Of a stretch of 64,000 nt of DNA, positions 1-12,779 are shown one piece after another; the stretch's first letter is position 1; each line of letters begins with the position of its first letter. The notes under the pieces are model-generated. The model was not told the DNA's origin. It did no database searches and saw only the letters and a list, made by a program, of their open reading frames with translations. Location of the stretch: positions 23,710,746 to 23,774,745 of the forward strand of contig OY979717.1 of assembly GCA_963855995.1 (NCBI GenBank), written 5' to 3'. Source of the DNA: Muricea muricata (Eukaryota > Cnidaria > Anthozoa > Malacalcyonacea > Plexauridae). The translations under genes were made by a program, and so were the position numbers.

Positions 1-316
1 ATGTAACACGCAGGACGTTGTTACACTCCTCAGGTGTATTTGAGTATTAGCATGATTGGTTGCCTGGGTTATGCGATATACATGTAGATGTTTAACACCA
101 CTGCATTAGCGGTGAAAGTAAAAGGCGGAATGGCCTTGCGGAATGGCATATGGAATGGAATGCGGAATGACATGCGGAATGGCGAAACGAATAAAATTTC
201 GAGACATTTTTTTCGTTTGGCGCTTTTTTAAATTTCATTTTAAAACTTTACCTCAGAATACGTATGGGTCATGGCTTTATAGGATACCCTAAAGGTCGAA
301 ATGTCGAGAGAGCACT

Positions 317-615
317 GGGTTTCTCACCAGGGTTGCCAGATCACTGCATTTTTGAGGCCAAATCTTCAACAATGCTCTTTGTTTTTCTTTGTACTTGGCT
401 TTTGTTTTCTTTGTTTACTTGACTACACTAATGACGATTTGGCCTCAAAAATGCAGTGATCTGACAACCCTGTTTCTCACTCACTGGGACTGTATCTACT
501 TCACCAAATTTAGCTAAAGCGCGAGCCCGAAGGGCGAGTAATGATTGTCGCGCTACGCGCTCCCTCTTTAGCTAAATTTGGTGAAGTAGATACAGTCCCA
601 GTGAGTGAGAAACCC
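317..615. repeat. Foldback hairpin with 50-bp arms
   Basis: The right arm (566-615) is the exact reverse complement of the left arm once the MITE at 328-472 and one copy of its target repeat are removed from the left arm. The loop (about 515-565) is GC-rich. The hairpin ends at the start of a long TA repeat. It explains the short open frames in this stretch, which are not genes. Confidence 0.85.
328..472. mobile_element. 145-bp hAT-like MITE with 8-bp TSD
   Basis: The terminal inverted repeats start CAGGGTTG and run about 36 bp with one mismatch near position 9 (C on the left, T on the right complement). The flanking direct repeat is TTTCTCAC at 320-327 and 473-480. Termini beginning CAG with an 8-bp TSD are usual for hAT elements. 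The insertion lies in the left arm of the surrounding hairpin and is absent from the right arm, so it arrived after that hairpin formed. Confidence 0.85.
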
Positions 616-845
616 ATATATATATATATATATATAAAATATATAATTATATATATATATATATATATAATTATATATATATATATATATAAAAATATAT
701 ATATATATATATTTCCATATAAAAATATATATATATATATATTAATTATACATATATAAAAATATATATATATATATTATATCCATATATAATTATATAT
801 ATATATATATATATAAAAATATATATATATATATATTTATTATAT
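616..845. repeat. TA dinucleotide microsatellite, interrupted
   Basis: Almost pure TA repeats with AAAAT and AATT interruptions. Open frames reading alternating Tyr/Ile here are artefacts. A second pure TA tract lies at about 1328-1441. Confidence 0.95.
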
Positions 846-1185
846 AGTTGACAGTAAGATACTGAAAATACACCGTAAGATATTTTCCATATCTTCACTA
901 GTGAAGATATCGATCACGTGATCATTTCCCGCCAATAATTTTGTATTTTCAAAATGGCGATATTTGTAAGAGCAGCGAACATATTTTCACCTTTGTTTAA
1001 AGAAAAAACCTACATGTTTGTGCCGAAAAAATGGAAATAATACAAGAAAACACTAAAATGATGAACAGGTATTGTTTTAGCTTAAATAATATTGAAATAA
1101 AGCCATGTTTTTAGCATTATTGATCGAAAATTAATATTACTGACTTGGGTCTTAAATTGTTTACAACTATATAATAAACAGAACA

Positions 1186-1448
<263 letters not shown>

Positions 1449-1609
1449 CGATCATTTTTACAGTTACAGTGTATATATATACATGCAGTTTAACAGGTCA
1501 TGACACTACGGCTGTACTTAAGTTTTATTATATTTTGTTCTTCTATGAGTCAATTACAACAGTGTTCGCATCACTATAATACCAATATGTACGGTTTTGA
1601 ACACCAACA

Positions 1610-3690
1610 ATAATGAATATTTCATGAGAATATTCATAATGAATATTCCTATAATCAATCATGAATATTTCATCAACCAAAATTCATGAAATTTTCATGA
1701 ATAATAAGCTCATGAAATAGTTAATATGAACAATTATTCATGAGAATATTCATGATTATTGTTTTTTAAAAATTCATGAATATTTCATGGTATTGTCATC
1801 AACCTGAAAACTAATGAAATTTTCATGAATAATTTGTTCATGAAGTAATCAATATGAACATTCATGAACATTCATGAATTATTATGTTTTTTGAAAAAAT
1901 CATGAATATTTCATGGTTGTCATCAACCAATACTAATGAAATTTTCATGTCGAGAGAGCTCTATTTTTACAGGCGTTTGTAAATATGTGTTCTACATTAT
2001 AGAGTAAGCTAGACTATGACATTATCAACCTAGCTCGCGCAAGTCCCAAAATCTTTTTAAAGATTAAAATATCTGTAAAAAAAATTAAAATACATTAAAA
2101 TATCCCTGACCTGCGAAGTTTTTATGTTGTTTGAAAACCACTGCGCTCGTTACATTGGTCATCTCGCCACCATGGTAAAACCGCTACGTCATCTTACTAT
2201 AAAAATGGAATCAAATGAACCTGGACATGGTTCTGGCTATTAATAGTGATTGTGTAATGTCTCATTTTGACCGTCCTGTTGAAACACAACTGAGAGTTCA
2301 TGGCAGTCTTTTGTCCTGGAGCTGTTATTGTACCCTTGCAAGGAATGCAAGATGATTTGTGTCCTATTGCGTACCCTAACTGTACTCTCATCGACTTCAT
2401 CGACATGGAAAGGAGTTATCGCCGACCGGGAGACAACCTCGCCAGGCTGTCTTCTCGACAGTACGCTCCTCGCTCGAGAAAGAGATCCCGGTGAACACTG
2501 GTCACGAGGTTCCCTGATTGTGAGAGCCGCTAATATGACCGGCGAAAATTTGATGAATTATCGATGAAACGTTCATGAAAATTGTTCATGAACATCCATC
2601 AAAACAACATGAACTGTTCATGCACGTGCATGAACGTTAAATGGCACAGTTCACCAAAATAGGAGTTCATGAATGAAAAGTTCATGCACGTTTTTGTTCA
2701 TGAACATGAACGTTAAATGGCACAGTTCATATCTCATGAACAATATTCATGACATTCTCATGAAACTGTTCATGAGTATTTGAGGAGCATTTAAGGAACA
2801 ATATTCATGAAATTCTCATGAAACTATTCATGAATATTCAGGAACATTTTATGAATAAATATTCATGCACTTTTAAAGAATAATAATGAATAATGTTCAT
2901 GAAGTATTCATGAATTTTCTCATGAACGTTAAATGGCACAGTTCACCAAAATAGGAGTTCATGAATGAAAAGTTCATGCACGTTTTTGTTCATGAACATG
3001 AACGTTAAATGGCACAGTTCATGAATATCTCATGAACAATATTCATGACATTCTCATGAAACTGTTCATGAGTATTTGAGGAACATTTAAGGAACAATAT
3101 TCATGAAATTCTCACGAAACTATTCATGAATATTCAGGAACATTTTACCATATTCAGGAACATAAATATTCATGCACTTTTGAAGAATAATAATGAATAA
3201 TGTTCATGAAGTATTCATGAATTTTCTCATGAACGTTAAATGGCACAGTTCATGAAAGTAATAGTTCATGAACAAAAAGCTTTGAATATTTTCTCGTGAA
3301 TCATTCATGAACAAATATTCGTGAATTCTTCACGAATTTTCATGAAAAATAGTAATGAATTATTCATAAATTTCCTCATGAACGTTAAATGGCACAGTTC
3401 ATGAAAGTAGCTGTTCATGAACATTTCGTGAATTACTGGTTCATAATATGTTCATGAAACTGTTCATGAATATTGAGGAATATCTCATGAACAATATTCA
3501 TGACATTCTCATGAAACTGTTCATGAGTATTTGAGGAACATTTAAGGAACAATATTCATGAAATTCTCATGAAACTATTCATGAAACTATTCATGAATAT
3601 TTGATGAATATTTAAGGACAATATTCATGAAATTCTCATGAAACTGTTCATGAATATTTGAGGAACATTTAAGGAACAATATTCAGTCAG
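1610..3690. repeat. TTCATGAA-type minisatellite with about 294-bp higher-order unit
   Basis: Dense array of short palindromic words (TTCATGAA, CATGAATATTCATG, AACATTCATGAA). From about 2570 the array has a longer period: the block beginning TGAACGTTAAATGGCACAG recurs at about 2632 and again about 294 bp later near 2926, with shorter echoes near 3230 and 3380. About 1960-2570 interrupts the array with non-repetitive DNA. It lies wholly inside the 110-3985 element, so it moves or amplifies with it. No coding function is seen. Confidence 0.85.
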
Positions 3691-3994
3691 CCATACTTGA
3701 CGTTCTACTTGACTTCACACATTTCAAAAGAAAACGATCGCACAAAATCGAGCGCTTGCTAAAGGCGGATTTCCATTCAGTGCAAAATGTCGCGCAATCG
3801 ATTTTTAGCGAGCGCTTTCTTTTGACATTTAGCGAGCGCTTTCTAAATGAAATTTAAAAAAGCCCAAAACGAAAAAAATGTCTCGAAATTTTATTCGTTT
3901 CGCCATTCCGCAGTCATTCCGCATGTCATTCCGCATTCATTCCATATGCCATTCCGCAAGGCCATTCCGCCTTTTACTTTCACCGCTGCATTAG

Positions 3995-6366
3995 AATTCA
4001 ACAGGCTAATTGTAATATTTTAAGAGTTTAAAATGAAACAAGCATGACTGGTGCACAACAGCACAGAGGGTTGAGGTTTGGATATATTTTAAATAAATGG
4101 TAAATATCACTTTTTTAATGAGATTTGTGCAACTTTCCCATGTGTGAGTTTGACATGGGAAATTGTATATTTCCCATATCAACTTCCATTCATGGTTCTT
4201 GCAAAATTTCCCTGTGAAAGTCTTATAACTTGCTACAACCTGTGCATTTTTGGCTGTCTAACCTACATTTTCCCCCTTGATTAATTCAATTTCCAATAAA
4301 AGTAGAAAGGATTTACTATACATAAATTCCAGCAAAAGAAGCTGATGTTTTTATCCCAAAACTATACATTAATATATTAGTAAAATGAATATCTACATAG
4401 TTATCCAACTCTATATGTTATGCTATCTTTCCTTTAGTTCTCATGTCCAGTTCTTGTCACTAGAACCACGTAAATATGAAGTCATTTTTACTTGTCCAAC
4501 TGATAGTTCTTTATAATCTAAAAAGGTCTTGAATGATTTGAAATAGTTAATCCTTCCCTTGACCGTTTTCTACGGTGGCCCACAAGGGCCACCTCTTCTC
4601 CGTGCAAATGTGTTAGTGTTCCGTGAAAACAAAGTTGATCTGCAAAAATCCGACTTTCTACTCCGTGCAAATGTAACTGTTCTAAGAGCAAACGCGGCTG
4701 TTCTCCAAAAATATACACATAGTGGCACTTACGGGGCACCTCTTCTGCGAGGAAACATGCGCTTTCTAGGTCGTGGCGAACCTCTGCGTGTAAACAACTG
4801 CATTCTCCGTGTGTACTTCCACTTTGCAGTATTCGCTTTCTGTAGAAAATTGCTTAATTAATATCGAGAAAAATACTACAGGGGGGGGGGGGCGTGCAAA
4901 CGAATGGTGCAAACAGACATAGTTAAAAATTGTCCATTACCACATTACAGCTACACACACTAATCTCGCCATCTTCCGGTTCGACATAACAGAAATATGT
5001 TCCAATGTTTCTTTCTGTCAATCGAAACTTGTATATATGCTCACTTGACCTTGTTTTTTTGTCCTAAAGTCCACTCGATCTTATTTCCTACCAATGGGTT
5101 TGTTTTGCAATACAAGGTGTCTTCTTTTCCAATTTTCTGTTTGTATGAAGTGACGGACGAACATATTTTAATATCGTATTTTTCATGCTCTTCGTAGCGT
5201 TTCGTACCATATTTTTTAATCAAAAGATCTGAAGCTATAGAATTTCGTATTGAATAGCGGATATGACGATTTCACCTTTAGCTCTTAACCAATCAAAACT
5301 CCCAAAATATTTTCAATAAATAATAATTGCATTTATACCACTGCGTAACTAAAGTTCAATGAGTTTGAGACCGTTTTTGTGCACCTTTAAGTCAGGTGCA
5401 TAGTTTTAGGAAAGTATGACAGGAAATATAAAATTGTGTAATATGTGAATGTGTGACAAAAAATGTCAGAATAGCAACTAAGGCCTGTTTTCATTTTTCG
5501 TAACTCATCGGGGATGTTCTTGTGGTTTTATTGTCGCCTCTTAAAAACGGCCCTTTAATTCGAAACGTATATCACAATTCGACTTTACAAACCACCAAGC
5601 GTTAATCAGCAGGTCTTTCTCTATCAGGAATCGTCTTGAAACCTTTACTGTGGTGACTGTTGAATGAAAGTCCGATCTGCTCCCTGACCATATTGCATTT
5701 TAGCCTGTATTTTGTGTGAAAATGACACTTTCAAAATTTGTCATTTTGAGTGATTGAAATTGGCAATTGCCCTTTTGTAACTGTTTTTAAATCTTGTGTT
5801 GAATGTGTAGTTAAATGTGGTGCTAATTTCGCAATGATCAATAGTTGCCAAAATGTCTAGTTCTTAACTAGTGTTCTTGGTTTTGCACGAGGAATAGTGC
5901 CACGAAATCATCATTCATCTACAAGCAAGGTGGATCCATGCACATATATGATGTCACACCCAAGATCTTCGGCCTCAGGTTTCCTTGGCGTCCTAGCACG
6001 AGGTTGTGCTCAGATTCCACACTGGAATTCACAAGCTTGTCAGTATTTATTTAGAAAACTTGCCTTCAAGATTTCAACAACATCAAAATGCAGTAGTTGT
6101 AGCTATCACACGCATGCAACTAATCAGAATTACTGCATGTGGCTTGCACATTTGATTTTGCCCACTTAGACTACTTGAAATTTCAGTTAAATGCTGTATT
6201 TACCACGGTACAAAGCCTATTCTTACTTGCAACCAACCTTGGCCACGTTGGGTAGTACCCACAATGGAACTGATAAAATATTCTTTTGTGCTTCACCACC
6301 ATGGCCGACGTGCAAGTCAAGAAGTAAATACTGCTAATAAGGTACTGTGGCTTTACAATTGCTCAC
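3995..6366. other. No gene recognised; intron-like and repeat DNA
   Basis: I see no supported exon. About 4560-4810 contains a hairpin around TGGCCCACAAGGGCCA followed by several loose copies of CTCCGTGCAAATGT, probably a degenerate repeat. About 5980-6366 is recognisably similar to 23690-24177, the stretch just downstream of exon 1 in dehydrogenase copy A, so it is intron 1 of copy C. Exons 2-4 of copy C are expected further left on the minus strand, but none is visible in this window. Confidence 0.5.
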
Positions 6367-7388
6367 CTGTGTCTTTAATCCGAACAAATGAAGCAGACGG
6401 ACATTGTTTTTCCAATGCATCTTTTATGTTATCTGTTAAAAAGTTTGAAACAATGCTCACAACTGGCTTTGAAGACACACCATACACATTGAACTCAATA
6501 TAACTGGAAGGCTACCTCCTATGAAACATGCCTGAACTTGCCTGAAGCCAAATTTTACCACCAGACACGCGTGTCTCAGGAGGTAAAGTCCCGCACTTTA
6601 GATGAGGTTATGTAATAACCAAGGTTAATATCATAGGAGCCGCGCGCAGTCTGGGCACGACCTATGATAGCCTAATGCGACCGGTAATGGAGAGCGCCAA
6701 GCTGACACACAGAACATTAGCTATCAGACAGCCAGCAGGAGCGGTGCACTGTATAGACGAAAAGCCAAAGCGCAAATATTAGAATTTTTTTTTTCTTCTT
6801 TCTTAATGCAATCAGTGCAGTCATGACTTAACTTCCACTGAACAATGTGCGGTGTGATAAGGTGCAGACGTTCGGTGGTCAGGTCCTGCATGGACAGGTC
6901 AAAGTCAGTTGGACCTGATTCCAAGTAACTCAAATCACCAGATAATTAGCGGAACACGTCTGTACTTAACTATCCACATGGGTAAGTATGGTGACGACAG
7001 ATATTAACGTATTGTCGCGCGAATTGCACGCGTTTTCCTTGAGAGTCACGCGTTATACTGCAGAGGGCGACAAAAGCATGCGCTGAAATTGACTTTTAAA
7101 AGAACGAAAGAAGGCAAGACGCAAGAAAGGATTAGTGAAGTGAACTGTTTATTTTCTGGGTTATGTGTACATTTTTACTTTCAATCAAAAATAGAATGTC
7201 TTGTCTAACTCAATAAGTCAATAGTGCTGTGTCTAAAGATATCCGATTATCTCGAAAATCAAAAGGAACTGCACTATTGGTGCATCAAAGTTTAACCGAA
7301 TGGAACGTTGCAAGGACTTATTACAAAAGACAAGTATTTTCTCAATATTCTACTATGCGTAAGTGCATTTAGTGATTATTAAATAGGA

Positions 7389-10300
7389 TTAGTTTATTAA
7401 GTCTGTGTCGATCGCTAGGTTTGCCATCATTTTCAATTTCTTGTATGTATTTTTTCCAAAGTTAAACAGCCTGAGCGTAAAGTATTTGTCAGCAATAAAT
7501 TTGATAAGTTTTGTGATGTGATCCTCTTCAACCAAAATTTCTGTATCGCTATGTCCGTGATCGGGAAAAAGTTCGATGGTCGAATCTAACACAAAGTGGT
7601 GGCAGACTTTGACGATCATTTTCTTTTTGAGGTTGCATTCATTGCTGATCAAATCTCCATCTTTGCCGGTGACCATAGCTTTGAACAGGTGTTCACAGTA
7701 TTCCACTGTCCGAAATACTGAGGTAGAAGGTATTTGTAAACCACCATTGTTTATAAATGTTGTGAACGCTGAAGCCTTACCAGTGTCAAGGTACAAGGAT
7801 GCTGTGTAATCGTGTCCATTAACTGGTATTTCTTTTGGCAAGGGAAGAAGGCTTTGCTTACATGCTGGACATGGCAGATTGTCAATCAATTTAGACACAA
7901 TGTAACCAGCAATATAAAAAAGGACATTGGTAGTGAACTCACTATGCCTTTCTTTATGAAACTGCTCACATAGCTTGTTCATGGATTCATCTGACATCTT
8001 GTCTTGTGTTGGTTCAGTGTTGATAGGTGATGGTCTGTGTTTTCTGGTGTGAAATATTGGGATGATGCTATTGCAGCCGGTAAAGTCAACACAGTTGGCA
8101 TTTTTGGAGGCTGTCACAGCATTTTTCATCAGCATCTTTCGTAGTGAATATTGCAACTGCAAGCAATTGGGATTGTTGTTCCAGTCACCTCTAGACCGTA
8201 TACATGAAAAAAGGAGCTCAAAGTGGTCCTGGGAATATTTGTACGTCAATAGGTAGGTGAAAGGATTGGTAGGCAAACTAAAACATTTTTGTGGCCATCG
8301 AAATAGTTGATTTTATGCATGTTACAAATCCAATAGCAAAGGTTTTACGTGGTGAGGTAGAAAGTAATTGACCGGTGGTTGTTTTTAATGATAACAGGTA
8401 TTCTGCTGAAGTTAAAAAGGATTCTTGCCATGTGTCTTTATTTTTCAGTCGTAGAGGTGCCATGAAACCTTTGCCCCATGGATTCCGTGAGTTTAGCATA
8501 TCAAACAGCTTGTCGATAACCCGAATGAATTTCACAGTGCCAGCCAGTGAACTCTATAAATACTGGAACGATAACTCCAGATAAAAACCCTACGTTTGGG
8601 TGAAGCCAAGATGGCGGCAACAACTACAAATGTCGTAAACAGTCTTTTCCCGAGGTATTTGCTATTTTTAAAAAAGACTATCGCAAATTAGGTTATAAGT
8701 TCATAAACCATAAAATTACCTCTTAAATCAAAATAAAAACATCAAATATCGGTACAACCCCAGAAGAATGTTGTCAACCGCGCCGAGAGAAACAATAGAA
8801 AAGGACTGAACTTGATAACCTATTGATAACCAATTTGGCTTCAAAGATGGCGGGCAAGTTATCGTTCCAGTCTAATTTAGAGTTCACTGGTGCCAGCACT
8901 TCCAGCAAATGTTTATGAATATGTAGAATCATATGTATCCATAAATGCTATTGCATTGGCTACTGAGGAACTTAATGATTGTGCGGCAAGCCTAACATTC
9001 ATTTTATGTTTTTCAAATTTTAGTTGGTTTGATGAGAGTTTGTTGGCCAAGGTTAATCCTTCTTGAGCTTGTAATTTCTGGAGCTCTTCAACATACTTCC
9101 ATTATACAAGATGCCCTTCATCATCTACAAATGACCAAGGTGTGCCATAGCATTGCGTGCAAGCTTCAACATGTGACAAGCGTCAAGTACAACATATACC
9201 TCCTCACCAGTTGTTGGATGTGTAAAGGTTGTTTTCATATCATTGTAAGTGCCACAAAAATTACAGCAAAGGATTTCAAATGTTTTGATGTTAACTGCTG
9301 TGCCATCTGCTGTCACAGACCATACCTTCAAACCAACTTCTGCTGCCTTTTGCAAAGATTTCTTAACCAATGAAGCTTGGTCTTTGGCATTGATTTTATC
9401 CACCAGGAAATATCCAATGGGGCACTTCCAATGGCTTCTCGTGCCAACTAGGAGAAAGACCAGAGCCTTTGATGCCAGTTTCTTTGGTTGTTCATTTGGG
9501 ATTATGCCTCCAAGATCACTAAACCCTGAGTATTGATCTTTTTGAGGATTCCAGATGGTCTGCTTGCGAATAGCCATTGCATCTATTACTAGACAGCAAT
9601 CCTTGTTACTTGGTGAGTTGGTGATTTCTTTGGACAAAGATGTGAATGCCTCTACAACAAACCCGGGTTCACATTTGAAGGAAGCTGACCATTTCTTGAT
9701 TAATGATGGATTTGGCAAAGGAATAATTGACCGGACGTACTGGTAGGCTTTTGGTGAGTAATAATACAGTGTTAAGGCAAATTCCTTAATCTCATCTGTG
9801 TATCGTCGACCTGATGGTTTAGCTCCAAGATTGTTTTTAAAATTGTACAAAAAATCACGATGTGTGCTTTCAAAAGTACACTGGAGAGATTCAGCTTCTT
9901 TGGAGTTTATTATTAATTTTTCTTGTAAAATTTTTATTACTTCTGACATTGTTTTAGCTCTTTGTTTAGTACGACGTAATTGCTGCTATAGGTTTCAAAT
10001 TTTTTTCTCTAGCTTTTTGGGTAGTGCATCTCTTTTTTCTTCAGGTGTCATCTTTGCTATTTTTGCTGGTGGTTCTGGGTTGTCAAAATGGGTTGAAGAA
10101 GCTGGTCGCTTGTTTAAGGGATTGATTCTGCTATGCAACTCATCAGGTATACTTGCACATGGGATGGTATTTGATGGAACAGGCTGTGATGGTATGGCAT
10201 AATTTTTTAACCGACATGTTCCATTTGATGATGGAGGGATAATGTAGTCTGACAATTGGAAATGATTGCTGCAAATACGGTGACTTTGTTTTGCTTTTCA

Positions 10301-10819
10301 GGGCTTTCTTGTTGATTTGCTTGTTGCACAAAATGCTCCCAACATTCTAATATTTTAGTATTTTTCATAGGAAACCTGCAATAGTTACCCAATTAAATAT
10401 GTCAAAATATAATGTTTGGTGTTATTTGCTGCGTAATAACAAAGCTAACTGTGGCCTGTGATTGTGCTATGCAAGTATACATGCAATATTGAAAATGTGT
10501 ATTTCTCATGTTTATGATCATAAAATGCATAAAATTGCCTTTAGTAAAACCATTGCCATTGTAATCTTTGTCACAAAAATATCATCTGTACATAAGATTT
10601 TGTTTTTATCAAAAATAATAAAAATATATATAATAATAAAAATAATAAAAATAATAAAATGTAAAATGTATATAATTCGTTTTTGTGTTTTTATCTTGTA
10701 CTATAAAACTGTAATGTTGTTTTCAACTCATTATGCTTGTGGAAAGCAACTGGAACTTCTTCTCCATGCTGAGGAAGTGCAGTATTCTTACACCCACGAA
10801 GAATAAATGTAAGTGGCAT
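7389..10819 (-). pseudogene. THAP-domain P-element transposase, inactivated
   Basis: Read on the minus strand. A first exon at about 10819-10740 begins MPLTFILRGCKN and ends VAFHK. After a short intron the THAP domain resumes at about 10388 (FPMKN...CWEHF) and ends with a C-S-N-H-F motif near 10275. The RNase H-like catalytic core lies at 9949-9125, with DAMAIRKQ (first Asp) and TADGTAVNI (second Asp), followed by the insertion domain (LDACHMLKLARN). The C-terminal part (8276-7389) has SQDHFELLFSCIRSRG, the acidic motif region of P transposases. Damage: a non-Cys residue where the first zinc ligand is expected, a frameshift near 10300, in-frame TGA and TAG near 9995-9980, a 345-bp MITE at 8545-8889, and a frameshift near 8276. 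Confidence 0.9.
8545..8889. mobile_element. 345-bp MITE inserted in the P-like transposase
   Basis: The inverted ends start CAGTGAACTC and extend about 34 bp with small differences (CTGGAACGATAACT is shared by both arms). The exact 8-bp direct repeat GTGCCAGC flanks it at 8537-8544 and 8890-8897. Removing it joins the transposase halves at the expected place. Its first ten bases differ from the host P-like terminus (CATTGAACTC) at one position, so it may be mobilised by a related P-type transposase. A hAT origin is the alternative, since hAT elements also make 8-bp TSDs and often start CAG. Confidence 0.9.
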
Positions 10820-11432
10820 GATGTTTGTAATCATACAAAAACTTATTAATAAATACTTTGGTATTTAAATTATTTTTCGCCGTCGTTCACGAAAAAGCTA
10901 CATAGTAGTATCAGAATACAGTAAATATACGCTCTCAAAAGTCCAAAAAGGACTGGGTGAGTAAGAGTAAATTACCAGTTTTTTTTTTATTTTGTTTTTT
11001 TTTTATTAAGTTTTTAAGTTTGTTAGACCAAGGCACTAACATTTATTTGAAAGCATATAATTTTTTTTAACTATAGATACTAATTCGTGAAAAAATTGCA
11101 TGAAATAGGTGCATGTAAGTTTACTGTATCGCTGGACGATTGTTGCACCGAGTTTGCTGCACAGTTTAGAGACGAATTTTCGTATAAACCATGAAGAATG
11201 ACCAATATCTATATTAAGAATATTTTACCAACTTTTTGAAACAAGAAAACATTTATTTGGTTCAAAAACAAGTGGTTATGCGAAAATATTTCAATTACAG
11301 GCATGTTGACATCGGATTTTCCCGCAAATTAAATGTTTTTGTTTGGTCGTGCGTGAAAAGGCTGGGTACGAGTGGCTTCAAATTCCCGCCAAAGGTAGCC
11401 TTCCAATTATATTGAGTTCAATGACCATACAT

Positions 11433-12500
11433 GGCCGTGTTACTAACACTGTGAAGTACGCACGACATTCGACACGAGATTCAACACGTATCCATAAACG
11501 GCACGCGCTTATTTCAATTGATCAAAAGTATACAAACAGATATAGTCGTACCATCTACGAAACTGGTACTGTTAGAAAGGAAGTATAAAAATGTGTAACA
11601 CATAAAAATTGTAAAAAATCCTTTATTATAAATAATTTTAGACAAATAATCTTGTACATAACATTTCTTTTACAGCTATAAGAAACTTGTCATATTGTTA
11701 TTTCCAACTTTTGCCACGCTATAGTCGGTCAATCTCGCGCGACGTTCGTATACAATGTGTATAACATCCCCCCTATTTTTATGCAATTGTCAGGCCAAAA
11801 TGTCGGAACTGCCAGTTCAGCGTTCCGATTGGCCAGAAAAGGCAATTGACTGGCCAGAACCTGCATAATGAACATGCGTAATGAGACAAGCGTGGAGACA
11901 CAAACTTCAAAGGTTCCGACTCGAGTGGCCTTTCTGTTTATTTTCTATTCTGGCCCTCGTCAAGCTAACACGTGTAAATTAAAGTTCTTCCACACAGTTT
12001 TGTCCTAAGAGAACAAGACCTTGTGTTCTTACCCAACCATTGCATCAAAGCAATTAGACTTTTCAATTAACTATAATAGGTTATAGTTGATTTGAATTTG
12101 AAAGGGTTCGGCTTTTTTTATACAAACTGCAGTATTACCTCTGGATGCAAGCACTTAACAAAACATGCATATTAACCTTTGATATGTATAAAAAATATAT
12201 TCTATTAAATCATGACAATTATTAAATTACATGTATTGGTTTTGAAACAGGAAGTACTAGCGGCCATTTCGGATGGCCCCACTTTAGCAGCACGGCTATA
12301 AATTTCTAATACAGGATGTATAGTTTTATTTAAAAAAAATTACGTTTTAAGGCAAAAGCTTTGAAGGAAATCAGTTTTCTAACAGAAACTACATGGATTC
12401 ACTCCTTGAGTGGGGTCATTCAACATGGCGTTCGATCTTAAAACGTGATGTGTTTCCGGTTTCAATTTTATTTGGGTTTTGTATTATGATGCCCAATTCA
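11433..12500. other. No gene recognised; upstream flank of copy C
   Basis: This is the 5' side of dehydrogenase copy C on the minus strand and would hold its promoter. I see no conserved exon or clear promoter motif. About 11800-11880 contains repeated TTGGCCAGAA/ACTGGCCAGA words. Confidence 0.4.
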
Positions 12501-12514
12501 GTCTTTATACATAT

Positions 12515-12720
12515 CAATGATTTTAACATGTATAATACAACATCTAAATCGCAATAAGATTCTACGTGCAATGATTCTCATGCAAAATGTTTTATAAAGA
12601 CAAATCTCACCGCGAAAATTTAGCGATGAGCGATAAATCCCGGTGAAGTTTTAAGAGAGTGTTTCCAACACTCTCCGCCGTATTTCCACTTAAATTTCTA
12701 CGCATGGATAAAATCCATAT
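12515..12720. repeat. Dispersed repeat, copy 1
   Basis: Shares clear similarity with 39768-39960: TTTTAACATGTAT, ACAACATCTAA, GATTCTCATGCAAAATGTTTT and CGGTGAAGTTTT occur in the same order and spacing. No TSD was found. An additional partial match (ATGTTTTAAAACGGCAAATTCT) occurs near 40074. Confidence 0.65.
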
Positions 12721-12779
12721 TTTACTGAACAAGACACTCCACATAGCGTTAACTGACTGTGGCTTTACAGTCACTATTA

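Larger units (their letters stand above)
6487..11423 (-). mobile_element. P-like DNA transposon, 4.9 kb, 31-bp TIRs, 8-bp TSD
   Basis: The ends 6487-6517 and 11393-11423 are inverted repeats of 31 bp with one mismatch, starting CATTGAACTC. The 8-bp direct repeat ACCATACA flanks them (6479-6486 and 11424-11431). An 8-bp TSD and 31-bp TIRs match the classic P element, and the internal gene is a THAP/P-type transposase on the minus strand, so the family call is well supported. The element sits in exon 1 of dehydrogenase copy C. It is inactive: its transposase has stops, frameshifts and a MITE insertion. Non-coding flanks within it (6518-7388 and 10820-11392) show no gene. Confidence 0.93.
6367..11432 (-). 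pseudogene. Dehydrogenase copy C, exon 1 split by a P-like transposon
   Basis: On the minus strand the ATG at 11432-11430 opens three codons (Met-Tyr-Gly). The P-like element follows, and the reading resumes at 6478 and runs to a GT donor after 6367. Removing the element and one 8-bp target copy gives a 121-nt first exon of 40 codons plus one base, the same phase as exon 1 of copies A and B. The encoded residues parallel copy A: a V-S-I-V-S-N-F-L-T-D-N core and a CPSASFV motif before the splice site. The insertion should abolish expression of the normal protein from this copy. Its remaining exons are not in view. Confidence 0.85.

Noticed and set aside
541-759. Open frames through the TA repeats (also 1186-1455 minus)
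   Set aside because: They are Tyr/Ile read-through of TA microsatellites joined to hairpin arms, with no conserved content.
2197-2567. Possible captured gene fragment inside the 110-3985 element
   Set aside because: Overlapping short frames on both strands give no recognisable domain; only a translated search could support capture.
1610-3690. CRISPR-like array of regular repeats
   Set aside because: Units are overlapping palindromic words without unique spacers, inside a eukaryotic mobile element.
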